Positions 1 to 10,071 of a stretch of 64,000 bases of DNA are shown piece by piece. The notes beneath the pieces are model-generated. The model worked only from the letters and a program-made list of their open reading frames with translations. It was not told the DNA's origin and searched no databases. Origin of the DNA: Hydractinia symbiolongicarpus (lineage: Eukaryota > Cnidaria > Hydrozoa > Anthoathecata > Hydractiniidae); NCBI RefSeq assembly GCF_029227915.1, contig NC_079878.1, positions 33,011,501 through 33,075,500 of the forward strand, in the 5' to 3' direction. The translations under genes were made by a program, and so were the position numbers. Numbering within the stretch: position 1 is the first letter of the stretch; every line of letters starts with the position of its first letter.

Positions 1-202
1 CGGGAAATGATTTTACTCCCTGGGTACTTTCTTTGTATACTTTTGACTATACGGGCCAAGCCGGGATTTACGGGAAATCGCGGGTTTTCGTTTGCCGGCG
101 ATTAAACTTCTTTTATTCAGCGTCCCATCAAAAATGAAAACATTTTTAAAAACTACAAGTCTCATGCGTTTTAGTGGTGAAAAAATAATTTAAAAAATCG
201 TT
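1..202. repeat. Reference satellite monomer (202 bp), CGGG/CCCTGGG/TACTTTTGAC type
   Basis: I used this copy as the phase reference; the true biological start of the unit is arbitrary. Its parts in order are a CGGGAAATGA start, CTCCCTGGGTAC, TTTGTATACTTTTGAC, TATACGGGCC, a core of repeated CGGG words (about 51-90), GCCGGC at 104-109, TTCTTTTATTCAG, an inverted-repeat region at about 128-149, CTACAAGTCTCATGCG, TTTTAGTGGTG, and an A-rich tail ending in AAATCGTT. Hand count: 75 G+C of 202 (37%) and 12 CpG. The first 120 bp hold 53 G+C, the last 82 only 22, so the unit is compositionally bipartite. An apparently identical copy lies at 608-809. Confidence 0.95.
35..79. repeat. Short dyads in the GC-rich core (representative monomer)
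   Basis: GTATA (35-39) and TATAC (48-52) are reverse complements separated by eight bases. GATTT (65-69) and AAATC (75-79) are reverse complements around ACGGG. Both are present in most monomers, including those with TACATTCGAC. Single short dyads of this size arise by chance easily; their retention may simply reflect homogenisation. Confidence 0.6.
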
Positions 203-329
203 CGGGAAATGAGTTTACTCCCTGGGTACTTTCTTTGTATACTTTTGACTATACGGGCCAAGTCGGGATTTACGAGAAATCGCGGGTTTTCGTTTGCCGG
301 CGATTAAACTTCTTTTATTCAGCTTCTCA

Positions 330-351
330 TCAAAAATGAAAACATTTTTGA
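330..351. repeat. Perfect 9 bp inverted repeat in the AT-rich half of the monomer (representative)
   Basis: TCAAAAATG (330-338), spacer AAAA (339-342), CATTTTTGA (343-351). The arms are exact reverse complements. The element recurs once per monomer wherever the copy reads CATTTTTGAAAAC. Copies reading CATTTTTAAAAAC lose the outer pairs but keep seven. A cruciform or a dyad protein site is possible but not shown. Confidence 0.9.
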
Positions 352-404
352 AAACTACAAGTCTTATGCGTTTTAGTGGTGAAAAAATAATTTAAAAAAT
401 CGTT

Positions 405-607
405 CTGGAAATGAGTTTACTCACAGGGTACTTTCTTTGTATACATTCGACTATACGGGCCAAGCCCGGGATTTACGGGAAATCGCGGGTTTTCGTTTGC
501 CGGCGAGTAAACTTCTTTTATTCAGCGTCTCATCAAAAATTAAAACATTTTTGAAAACTACAAGTCTCATGCGTTTTAGTGGTGAAAAAATAATTTAAAA
601 AATCGTT
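405..607. repeat. Second main monomer type (203 bp): CTGG/CACAGGG/TACATTCGAC
   Basis: This monomer differs from the reference at linked positions. It starts CTGGAAATGA, carries CTCACAGGGTAC instead of CTCCCTGGGTAC, and has GTATACATTCGAC instead of GTATACTTTTGAC. These three states travel together through most of the window (for example 3032, 12684, 30302, 47093). The preceding monomer usually ends with TCTTATGCG or TCTGATGCG rather than TCTCATGCG, so the variant haplotype spans the arbitrary monomer boundary. The two types are interspersed, often alternating, and form the building blocks of the higher-order repeats. Confidence 0.9.
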
Positions 608-950
608 CGGGAAATGATTTTACTCCCTGGGTACTTTCTTTGTATACTTTTGACTATACGGGCCAAGCCGGGATTTACGGGAAATCGCGGGTTTTCGTTT
701 GCCGGCGATTAAACTTCTTTTATTCAGCGTCCCATCAAAAATGAAAACATTTTTAAAAACTACAAGTCTCATGCGTTTTAGTGGTGAAAAAATAATTTAA
801 AAAATCGTTCGGGAAATGAGTTTACTCCCTGGGTACTTTCTTTGTATACTTTTGACTATACGGGCCGAGTCCGGGATTTACGGGAAATCGCGGATTTTCG
901 TTTGCCGGCGATTAAACTTCTTTTATTCAGCGTCCCATCAAATATGAAAA

Positions 951-3735
951 TATTTTTGAAAACTACAAGTCTCATGCGTTTAGTGGTAAAAAAATAATAT
1001 AAAAAATCGTTCGAGAAATGAGTTTACTCCCTGGGTACTTTCTTTGTATACTTTTGACTATACGGGCCAAGCCCGGGATTTACGGGAAATCGCGGGTTTT
1101 CGTTTGCCGGCGATTAAACTTCTTTTATTCAGCGTCTCATCAAAAATGAAAACACTTTTAAAAACTACAAGTCTTATGCGTTTTAGTGGTGAAAAAATAA
1201 TTTAAAAAATCGTTCTGGAAATGAGTTTACTCCCTGGGTTCTTTCTTTGTATACTTTTGACTATACGGGCCGAGTCCGGGATTTAGGGAAATCGCAGGTT
1301 TTCGTTTGCCGGCGATTAAACTGCTTTTATTCAGCGTCCCACAAAAAATGAAAACATTTTTGAAAACTACAAGTCTCATGCGTTTTAGTGGTGAAAAAAT
1401 AATTTAAAAAATCGTTCGGGAAATGAGTTTACTCCCGGGTACTTTCTTTGTATACTTTTGACTATACGGGCCAGGCCGGGATTTACGGGAAATCGCGGGT
1501 TTCGTTTGCCGGCGATTAAACTTCTTTTATTCAGCGTCTCATCAAAAATGAAAACATTTTTAAAAACTACAAGTCTTATGCGTTTTAGTGGTGAAAAAAT
1601 AATTTAAAAAATCGTTCTGGAAATGAGTTTACTCACAGGGTACTTTCTTTGTATACATTCGACTATACGTGCCAAGCTCGGGATTTACGAGAAATCGCAG
1701 GTTTTCTTTTGCCGGCGATTAAACTTCTTTTATTCTGCGTCTCATCGAAAATGAAAACATTTTTGAAAACTACAAGTCTCATGCGTTTTAGTGGTGAAAA
1801 AATAATTTAAAAAATCGTTCGGGAAATGAGTTTACTCCCTGGGTACTTTCTTTGTATACTTTTGACTATACGGGCCAAGCCGGGATTTAAGCGAAATCGC
1901 GGGTTTTCGTTTGCCGGCGATTAAACTTCTTTTATTCAGCGTCTCATCAAAAATGAAAACATTTTTAAAAACTACAAGTCTTATGCGTTTTAGTGGTGAA
2001 AAAATAATTTAAAAAATCGTTCTGGAAATGAGTTTACTCACACGGTACTTTCTTTGTATACATTCGACTATACGTGCCAAGCCCGGGATTTACGGGAAAT
2101 CGCGGGTTTTCGTTTGCCGGCGATTAAACTTCTTTTATTCAGCGTCTCATCAAAAATGAAAACATTTTTGAAAACTACAAGTCTCATGCGTTTTAGTGGT
2201 GAAAAAATAATTTAAAAAATCGTTCGGGAAATGAGTTTACTCCCTGGGTACTTTCTTTGTATACTTTTGACTATACGGACGAAGTCGGGATTTACGGGAA
2301 ATCCCGGGTTTTCGTTTGCCGGCGATTAAACTTCTTTTATTCAGCGTGTCATCAAAAATGAAAACATTTTTGAAAACTACAAGTCTCATGCGTTTTAGTG
2401 GTGAAAAAATAATTTAAAAAATCGTTCGGGAAATGATTTTACTCCCTGGGTACTTTCTTTGTATACTTTTGACTATACGGGCCAAGCCGGGATTTACGGG
2501 AAATCGCGGGTTTTCGTTTGCCGGCGATTAAACTTCTTTTATTCAGTGTCTCATCAAAAATGAAAACATTTTTAAAAACTACAAGTCTCATGGGCTTTAG
2601 TGGTGAAAAAATAATTTAAAAAATGGTTCTGGAAATGAGTTTACTCACAGGGTACTTTCTTTGTATACATTCGACTATAGGTGCCAAGCCCGGGATTTAC
2701 GGGAAATCGCGCGTTTTCGTTTGCCAGCGATTAAACTTCTTTTATTCAGCGTCTCATCAAAAATGAAAACATTTTTGAAAACTACAAGTCTCATGCGTTT
2801 TAGTGGTGAAAAAATAATTTAAAAAATCGTTCGGGAAATGAGTTTACTCCCTGGGTACTTTCTTTGTATACTTTTGACTATACGGGCCAAGCCAGGATTT
2901 ACTGGAAATCGCGGGTTTTCGTTTGCCGGCGATTAAACTTCTTTTATTCAGCGTCTCATCAAAAATGAAAAATTTAAAATCTACAAGTCTGATGCGTTTT
3001 AGTGGTGAAAAAATAATTTAAAAAATCGTTCTGGAAATGAGTTTACTCACAGGGTACTTTCTTTGTATACATTCGACTATACGGGCCAAGCCCTGGATTT
3101 ACGGGAAATCGCGGGTTTTCGTTTTCCGGCAATTAAACCTCTTTCATTAAGCGTGTCATCAAAAATGAAAATATTTTTGAAAACTACAAGTCTCATGCGT
3201 TTTAGTGTTGAAAAAAAAATTTAAAAAATCGTTCGGGAAATGAGTTTACTCCCTGGGTACTTTCTTTGTATACATTCGACTATACGGCCAAGCCCCGGAT
3301 TTACGGGAAAACGCGGGATTTCGTTTGCCGGCGATTAAACCTTTTTCATTAAGGGTCTCATCAAGAATGAAAACATTTTTTAAAACTACAAGTCTCATGC
3401 GTTTTAGTGGTGAAAAAATAATTTAAAAAATCGTTCGGGAAATGAGTTTACTCCCTGGGTACTTTATTTGTATACTTTTAACTATACGGGCCGAGTCCGG
3501 GATTTACGGGAAATCGCGGATTTTCGTTTGCCGGCGATTAAACTGCTTTTATTCAGCGTCTCATCAAAAATGAAAACATTTTTGAAAACTACAAGTCTCA
3601 TGCGTTTTAGTGGTGAAAAAATAATTTAAAAAATCGTTCGGGAAATGAGTTTACTCCCTGGGTACTTTCTTTATATACTTTTGACCATACGGGCCAAGCC
3701 GGGATTTACGGGAAATCGCGGGTTTTCGTTTGCCG
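951..3735. repeat. 3.95 kb-spaced segmental duplication, copy 1
   Basis: Rare variants here reappear 3,951-3,952 bp downstream in the same order: TTTAGTGGTAAAAAAATAATAT (971 and 4922), CCAGGCCGGG (1471 and 5423), CATGGGCTTTAG (2591 and 6543), a shortened AAAAATTTAAAATCTAC region (2971 and 6923), TATACTTTTAACTATACG (3471 and 7423) and TTGACCATACGG (3681 and 7633). The offset rises by one base where this copy reads CTCCCGGGT and copy 2 reads CTCCCTGGGT (about 1433). The spacing equals about 19.5 monomers, a non-integral value explained by the truncated monomer at 4.89 kb. Confidence 0.9.
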
Positions 3736-4885
3736 GCGATTAAACTGCTTTTATTCAGCGTCCCACAAAAAATGAAAACATTTTTGAAAACTACAAGTCT
3801 CATGCGTTTTAGTGGTGAAAAAATAATTTAAAAAATCGTTCGGGAAATGAGTTTACTCCCTGGGTACTTTCTTTGTATACTTTTGACTATACGGGCCAGG
3901 CCGGGATTTACGGGAAATCGCGGGTTTCGTTTGCCGGCGATTAAACTTCTTTTATTCAGCGTCTCATCAAAAATGAAAACATTTTTAAAAACTACAAGTC
4001 TTATGCGTTTTAGTGGTGAAAAAATAATTTAAAAAATCGTTCTGGAAATGAGTTTACTCACAGGGTACTTTCTTTGTATACATTCGACCATACGGGCCAA
4101 GCCGGGATTTACGGGAAATCGCGGGTTTTCGTTTGCCGGCGATTAAACTTCTTTTATTCAGCGTCCCATCAAATATGAAAATATTTTTGAAAACTACAAG
4201 TCTCATGCGTTTTAGTGGTGAAAAAATAATTTAAAAAATCGTTCGGGAAATGAGTTTACTCCCTGGGTACTTTCTTTGTATACTTTTGACTATACGGGCC
4301 AAGCCGGGATTTAAGCGAAATCGCGGGTTTTCGTTTGCCGGCGATTAAACTTCTTTTATTCAGCGTCTCATCAAAAATGAAAACATTTTTAAAAACTACA
4401 AGTCTTATGCGTTTTAGTGGTGAAAAAATAATTTAAAAAATCGTTCGGGAAATGAGTTTACTCCCTGGGTACTTTCTTTGTATACATTCGACTATACGGC
4501 CAAGCCCCGGATTTACGGGAAAACGCGGGATTTCGTTTGCCGGCGATTAAACCTCTTTCATTAAGCGTCTCATCAAAAATGAAAACATTTTTAAAATTTT
4601 TAAAAACTACAAGTCTTATGCGTTTTAGTGGTGAAAAAATAATTTAAAAAATCGTTCTGGAAATGAGTGTACTCCCTGGGTACTTTCTTTGTATACTTTT
4701 GACTATACGGGCCGAGTTCGGGATTTACGGGAAATCGCGGATTTTCGTTTGCCGGCGATTAAACTTCTTTTATTCAGCGTCCCATCAAATATGAAAATAT
4801 TTTTGAAAACTACAAGTCTCATGCGTTTTAGTGTTGAAAAAAAAATTTAAAAAATCGTTCGGGAAATGAGTTTACTCCCTGGGTA
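3736..4885. repeat. Satellite segment between the two 3.95 kb-spaced copies
   Basis: This stretch is a patchwork of monomer types seen nearby. About 3736-4030 repeats the CCCACAAAAAATG and CCAGGCCGGG monomers of 1308-1600. From about 4086 it matches 7635 onward with a 3,550 bp offset, including GAGTGTACTCCC (4665 and 8215) and a 9 bp expansion of the T/A tract (about 4591-4604). Relative to the 3,952 bp alignment, copy 1 therefore holds two extra monomers (about 402 bp). Confidence 0.75.
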
Positions 4886-4901
4886 CTTTTTTGAAATAAA
4901 A
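4886..4901. other. Aberrant junction: truncated monomer with short filler sequence
   Basis: A normal monomer runs to GGGTACTTT at about 4889 and then jumps to TTGAAATAAAATATTTTTG, joining the AT-rich half of another monomer and omitting roughly 115-120 bp of core. The left flank matches the normal monomer start and the right flank matches the AAATATTTTTGAAAAC region of copy 1 (951 onward). About seven bases between them (TTGAAAT) match neither flank exactly. This is the left edge of the 3.95 kb duplication copy 2. The form suggests end joining or template switching rather than in-register exchange (inference). Confidence 0.8.
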
Positions 4902-7687
4902 TATTTTTGAAAACTACAAGTCTCATGCGTTTAGTGGTAAAAAAATAATATAAAAAATCGTTCGGGAAATGAGTTTACTCCCTGGGTACTTTCTTTGTAT
5001 ACTTTTGACTATACGGGCCAAGCCCGGGATTTACGGGAAATCGCGGGTTTTCGTTTGCCGGCGATTAAACTTCTTTTATTCAGCGTCTCATCAAAAATGA
5101 AAACACTTTTAAAAACTACAAGTCTTATGCGTTTTAGTGGTGAAAAAATAATTTAAAAAATCGTTCTGGAAATGAGTTTACTCCCTGGGTACTTTCTTTG
5201 TATACTTTTGACTATACGGGCCGAGTCCGGGATTTAGGGAAATCGCAGGTTTTCGTTTGCCGGCGATTAAACTGCTTTTATTCAGCGTCCCACAAAAAAT
5301 GAAAACATTTTTGAAAACTACAAGTCTCATGCGTTTTAGTGGTGAAAAAATAATTTAAAAAATCGTTCGGGAAATGAGTTTACTCCCTGGGTACTTTCTT
5401 TGTATACTTTTGACTATACGGGCCAGGCCGGGATTTACGGGAAATCGCGGGTTTCGTTTGCCGGCGATTAAACTTCTTTTATTCAGCGTCTCATCAAAAA
5501 TGAAAACATTTTTAAAAACTACAAGTCTTATGCGTTTTAGTGGTGAAAAAATAATTTAAAAAATCGTTCTGGAAATGAGTTTACTCACAGGGTACTTTCT
5601 TTGTATACATTCGACTATACGTGCCAAGCTCGGGATTTACGAGAAATCGCGGGTTTTCGTTTGCCGGCGATTAAACTTCTTTTATTCTGCGTCTCATCAA
5701 AAATGAAAACATTTTTGAAAACTACAAGTCTCATGCGTTTTAGTGGTGAAAAAATAATTTAAAAAATCGTTCGGGAAATGAGTTTACTCCCTGGGTACTT
5801 TCTTTGTATACTTTTGACTATACGGGCCAAGCCGGGATTTAAGCGAAATCGCGGGTTTTCGTTTGCCGGCGATTAAACTTCTTTTATTCAGCGTCTCATC
5901 AAAAATGAAAACATTTTTAAAAACTACAAGTCTTATGCGTTTTAGTGGTGAAAAAATAATTTAAAAAATCGTTCTGGAAATGAGTTTACTCACACGGTAC
6001 TTTCTTTGTATACATTCGACTATACGTGCCAAGCCCGGGATTTACGGGAAATCGCGGGTTTTCGTTTGCCGGCGATTAAACTTCTTTTATTAAGCGTCTC
6101 ATCAAAAATGAAAACATTTTTGAAAACTACAAGTCACATGCGTTTTAGTGGTGAAAAAATAATTTAAAAAATCGTTCGGGAAACGAGTTTACTCCCTGGG
6201 TACTTTCTTTGTATACTTTTGACTATAAGGACCAAGTCGGGATTTACGGGAAATCCCGGGTTTTCGTTTGCCGGCGATTAAACTTCTTTTATTCAGCGTG
6301 TCATCAAAAATGAAAACATTTTTGAAAACTACAAGTCTCATGCGTTTTAGTGGTGAAAAAATAATTTAAAAAATCGTTCGGGAAATGATTTTACTCCCTG
6401 GGTACTTTCTTTGTATACTTTTGACTATACGGGCCAAGCCGGGATTTACGGGAAATCGCGGGTTTTTGTTTGCCGGCGATTAAACTTCTTTTATTCAGCG
6501 TCTCATCAAAAGTGAAAACATTTTTAAAAACTACAAGTCTCATGGGCTTTAGTGGTGAAAAAATAATTTAAAAAATGGTTCTGGAAATGAGTTTACTCAC
6601 AGTTTACTTTCTTTGTATACATTCGACTATACGTGCCAAGCCCGGGATTTACGGGAAATCGCGCGTTTTCGTTTGCCAGCGATTAAACTTCTTTTATTCA
6701 GCGTCTCATCAAAAATGAAAACATTTTTGAAAACTACAAGTCTCATGCGTTTTAGTGGTGAAAAAATAATTTAAAAAATCGTTCGGTAAATGAGTTTACT
6801 CCCTGGGTACTTTCTTTGTATACTTTTGACTATACGGGCCAAGCCAGGATTTACTGGAAATCGCGGGTTTTCGTTTGCCGGCGATTAAACTTCTTTTATT
6901 CAGCGTCTCATTAAAAATGAAAAATTTAAAATCTACAAGTCTGATGCGTTTTAGTGGTGAAAAAATAATTTAAAAAATCGTTCTGGAAATGAGTTTACTC
7001 ACAGGGTACTTTCTTTGTATACATTCGACTATACGGGTCAAGCCCTGGATTTACGGGAAATCGCGGGTTTTCGTTTTCCGGCAATTAAACCTCTTCCATT
7101 AAGCGTGTCATCAAAAATGAGAATATTTTTAAAAACTACAAGTCTCATGCGTTTTAGTGTTGAAAAAAAAATTTAAAAAATCGTTCGGGAAATGAGTTTA
7201 CTCCCTGGGTACTTTCTTTGTATACATTCGACTATACGGCCAAGCCCCGGATTTACGGGAAAACGCGGGATTTCGTTTGCCGGCGATTAAACCTTTTTCA
7301 TTAAGCGTCTCATCAAGAATGAAAACATTTTTTAAAACTACAAGTCTCATGCGTTTTAGTGGTGAAAAAATAATTTAAAAAATCGTTCGGGAAATGAGTT
7401 TACTCCCTGGGTACTTTATTTGTATACTTTTAACTATACGGGCCGAGTCCGGGATTTACGGGAAATCGCGGATTTTCGTTTGCCGGCGATTAAACTGCTT
7501 TTATTCAGCGTCTCATCAAAAATGAAAACATTTTTGAAAACTACAAGTCTCATGCGTTTTAGTGGTGAAAAAATAATTTAAAAAATCGTTCGGGAAATGA
7601 GTTTACTCCCTGGGTACTTTCTTTGTATACTTTTGACCATACGGGCCAAGCCGGGATTTACGGGAAATCGCGGGTTTTCGTTTGCCG
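4902..7687. repeat. 3.95 kb-spaced segmental duplication, copy 2
   Basis: The order of monomer types and rare markers follows 951-3735 at +3,952 bp, with scattered substitutions (for example CTATAAGGACC at 6223-6233 where copy 1 reads CTATACGGACG, and CAGTTTAC at 6600 for CAGGGTAC). Divergence between the copies is visibly greater than between the 9.1 kb or 1,012 bp copies further right, suggesting an older event. All of it is satellite. Confidence 0.88.
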
Positions 7688-8845
7688 GCAATTAAACTTC
7701 TTTTATTCAGCGTCCCATCAAATATGAAAATATTTTTGAAAACTACAAGTCTTATGCGTTTTAGTGGTGAAAAAATAATTTAAAAAATCGTTCTGGAAAT
7801 GAGTTTACTGCCTGGGTACTTTCTGTGTATACTTTTGACTATACGGGCCGAGTCCGGGATTTATGGGAAATCGCGGATTTTCGTTTGCCGGCGATTAAAC
7901 TTCTTTTATTCAGCGTCCCATCAAATATGAAAATATTTTTGAAAACTACAAGTCTCATGCGTTTTAGTGTTGAAAAAAAAATTTAAAAAATCGTTCGGGA
8001 AATGAGTTTACTCCCTGGGTACTTTCTTTGTATACATTCGACTATACGGCCAAGCCCCGGATTTACGGGAAAACGCGGGATTTCGTTTGCCGGCGATTAA
8101 ACCTCTTTCATTAAGCGTCTCATCAAAAATGAAAACATTTTTAAAATTTTTAAAAACTACAAGTCTTATGCGTTTTAGTGGTGAAAAAATAATTTAAAAA
8201 ATCGTTCTGGAAATGAGTGTACTCCCTGGGTACTTTCTTTGTATACTTTTGCCTATACGGGCCGAGTTCGGGATTTACGGGAAATCGCGGATTTTCGTTT
8301 GCCGGCGATTAAACTTCTTTTATTCAGCGTCCCATCAAATATGAAAATATTTTTGAAAACTACAAGTCTCATGCGTTTAGTGGTAAAAAAATAATATAAA
8401 AAATCGTTCGGGAAATGAGTTTACCCCCTGGGTACTTTCTTTATATACTTTTGACTATACGGGCCAAGCCAGGGATTTACGGGAAATCGCGGGTTTTCGT
8501 TTGCCGGCGATTAAACTTCTTTTATTCAGCGTCTCATCAAAAATGAAAACATTTTTAAAAACTACAAGTCTTATGCGTTTTAGTGGTGAAAAAATAATTT
8601 AAAAAATCGTTCGGGAAATGAGTTTACTCCCTGGGTACTTTCTTTGTATATTTTTGACTATACGGGCCAAGCCAAGATTTACGGGAAATCGCGGGTTTTC
8701 GTTTGCCGGCGATTAAACTTCTTTTATTCAGCGTCTCAACAAAAATGTAAACATTTTTAAAAACTACAAGTCTGATGCGTTTTAGTGGTGAAAAAATAAT
8801 TTAAAAAATCGTTCTGGAAATGAGTTTACTCACAGGGTACTTTCT
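7688..8845. repeat. Satellite segment preceding the six-monomer repeat
   Basis: This segment carries CCCATCAAATATG monomers, a CCAAGCCCCGG/CTCTTTCATTAAG monomer with the 9 bp T/A expansion (8141-8154), a GAGTGTACTCCC monomer (8215), and a TTTAGTGGTAAAAAAATAATAT monomer (about 8375). Much of it repeats 4086-4880 at +3,550 bp. The last monomers (TATATTTTTGAC at 8647, and CTCAACAAAAATG followed by GTAAACA) recur directly upstream of the third six-monomer copy at 14,335. Confidence 0.8.
8741..8758. repeat. Variant dyad AAAAATGT-AA-ACATTTTT (representative)
   Basis: An A-to-T change turns ATGAAAACAT into ATGTAAACAT, giving two exact 8 bp arms around an AA spacer. Repeated in many monomers (13,620, 18,488, 22,736, 35,288, 45,000 and others), usually with TCTGATGCG or TCTCATGCG downstream. 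The dyad is kept, with a shorter spacer, although the base has changed. Confidence 0.85.
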
Positions 8846-10071
8846 TTGTATACATTCGACTATACGGGCCAAGCCCGGGATTTACGGAAAATCGCGAGTT
8901 TTCGTTTTCCTGCGATTAAACCTCTTTTATTAAGCGTGTCATCAAAAATGAAAACATTTTTGAAAACTACAAGTCTCATGCGTTTTGGTGTTGAAAAAAA
9001 AAATTTAAAAAATCGTTCGGGAAATGAGTTTACTCCCTGGGTACTTTCTTTGTATACATTCGACTATACGGCCAAGCCCCGGATTTACGGGAAAACGCGG
9101 GATTTCGTTTGCCGGCGATTAAACCTCTTTCATTAACCGTCTCATCAAAAATGAAAAATTTTTTTAAAACTACAAGTCTCATGCGTTTTAGTGGTGAAAA
9201 AATAATTTAAAAAATCGTTCGGGAAATGAGTTTACTCCCTGGGTACTTTATTTGTATACTTTTGACTATACGGGCCGAGTCCGGGGTTTACGGGAAATCG
9301 CGGATTTTTGTTTGCCGGCGATTAAACTGCTTTTATTCAGCGTCCCATCAAATATGAAAATATTTTTGAAAACTACAAGTCTTATGCGTTTTAGTGGTGA
9401 AAAAATTATTTAAAAAATCGTTCTGGAAATGAGTTTACTCCCTGGGTACTTTCTGTGTATACTTTTGACTATACGGGCCGAGTCCGGGATTTACGGGAAA
9501 TCGCGGATTTTCGTTTGCCGGCGATTAAACTTCTTTTATTCAGCGTCCCATCAAATATGAAAATATTTTTGAAAACTACAAGTCTCATGCGTTTTAGTGT
9601 TGAAAAAAAAATTTAAAAAATCGTTCGGGAAATGAGTTTACTCCCTGGGTACTTTCTTTGTATACATTCGACTATACGGCCAAGCCCCGGATTTACGGGA
9701 AAACGCGGGATTTCGTTTGCCGGCGATTAAACCTCTTTCATTAAGCGTCTCATCAAAAATGAAAACATTTTTAAAATTTTTAAAAACTACAAGTCTTATG
9801 CGTTTTAGTGGTGAAAAACTAATTTAAAAAATCGTTCTGGAAATGAGTTTACTCCCTGGGTACTTTCTTTGTATACTTTTGACTATACGGGCCGAGTCCG
9901 GGATTTACGGGAAATCGCGGATTTTCGTTTGCCGGCGATTAAACTGCTTTTGTTCAGCGTCTCATCAAAAATGAAAACATTTTTGAAAACTACAAGTCTC
10001 ATGCGTTTTAGTGGTGAAAAAATAATTTAAAAAATCGTTCGGGAAATGAGTTTACTGCCGGGGTACTTTCT
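8846..10071. repeat. Six-monomer higher-order unit (1,226 bp), copy 1
   Basis: The unit begins in TTGTATACATTCGAC and contains, in order, a monomer with CGAGTTTTCGTTTTCCTGCG and TTTTGGTGTTG, a CCAAGCCCCGG monomer with CATTAACCGTC, a CCGAGTCCGGGG monomer with ATTTTTGTTTGCC, a TTTCTGTGTATAC monomer, a CCAAGCCCCGG monomer with the 9 bp T/A expansion (9771), and a CTGCTTTTGTTCAG monomer. The same series restarts at 10,072. The length exceeds six times 202.5 because of the 9 bp expansion. Markers and order are unmistakable in both copies. Confidence 0.92.

Larger units (their letters stand above)
1..950. repeat. Left-edge satellite segment, about 4.7 monomers
   Basis: The monomers start at 1, 203, 405, 608 and 810. 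The first and fourth (both with GATTTTACTCCC and CCCATCAAAAATG) look identical and are 607 bp, or three monomers, apart. The intervening monomers differ, so this is an isolated trimer-spaced pair, not a sustained trimeric repeat. The fifth monomer carries the CCGAGTCCGGG core and CCCATCAAATATG, a type that recurs throughout the window. There is no non-satellite sequence. Confidence 0.85.

Noticed and set aside
92-111. CENP-B-box-like match (TTTTCGTTTGCCGGCGA) in the core
   Set aside because: The first block TTCG fits, but the central A and the CGGG block of the established NTTCGNNNNANNCGGGN motif are missing. Reverse-strand candidates around CCCCGGATTTACGGGA also fail.
3847-4032. 61-codon open frame repeated at 5,374, 12,485, 16,947, 20,587, 26,061, 29,701, 48,921 and 52,765 as a possible small gene family
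   Set aside because: Each is one satellite monomer in which a one-base loss (GCGGGTTTCG instead of GCGGGTTTTCG) happens to open the frame. There is no ribosome-binding or promoter context and no codon pattern, and copies exist only because the monomer was copied.
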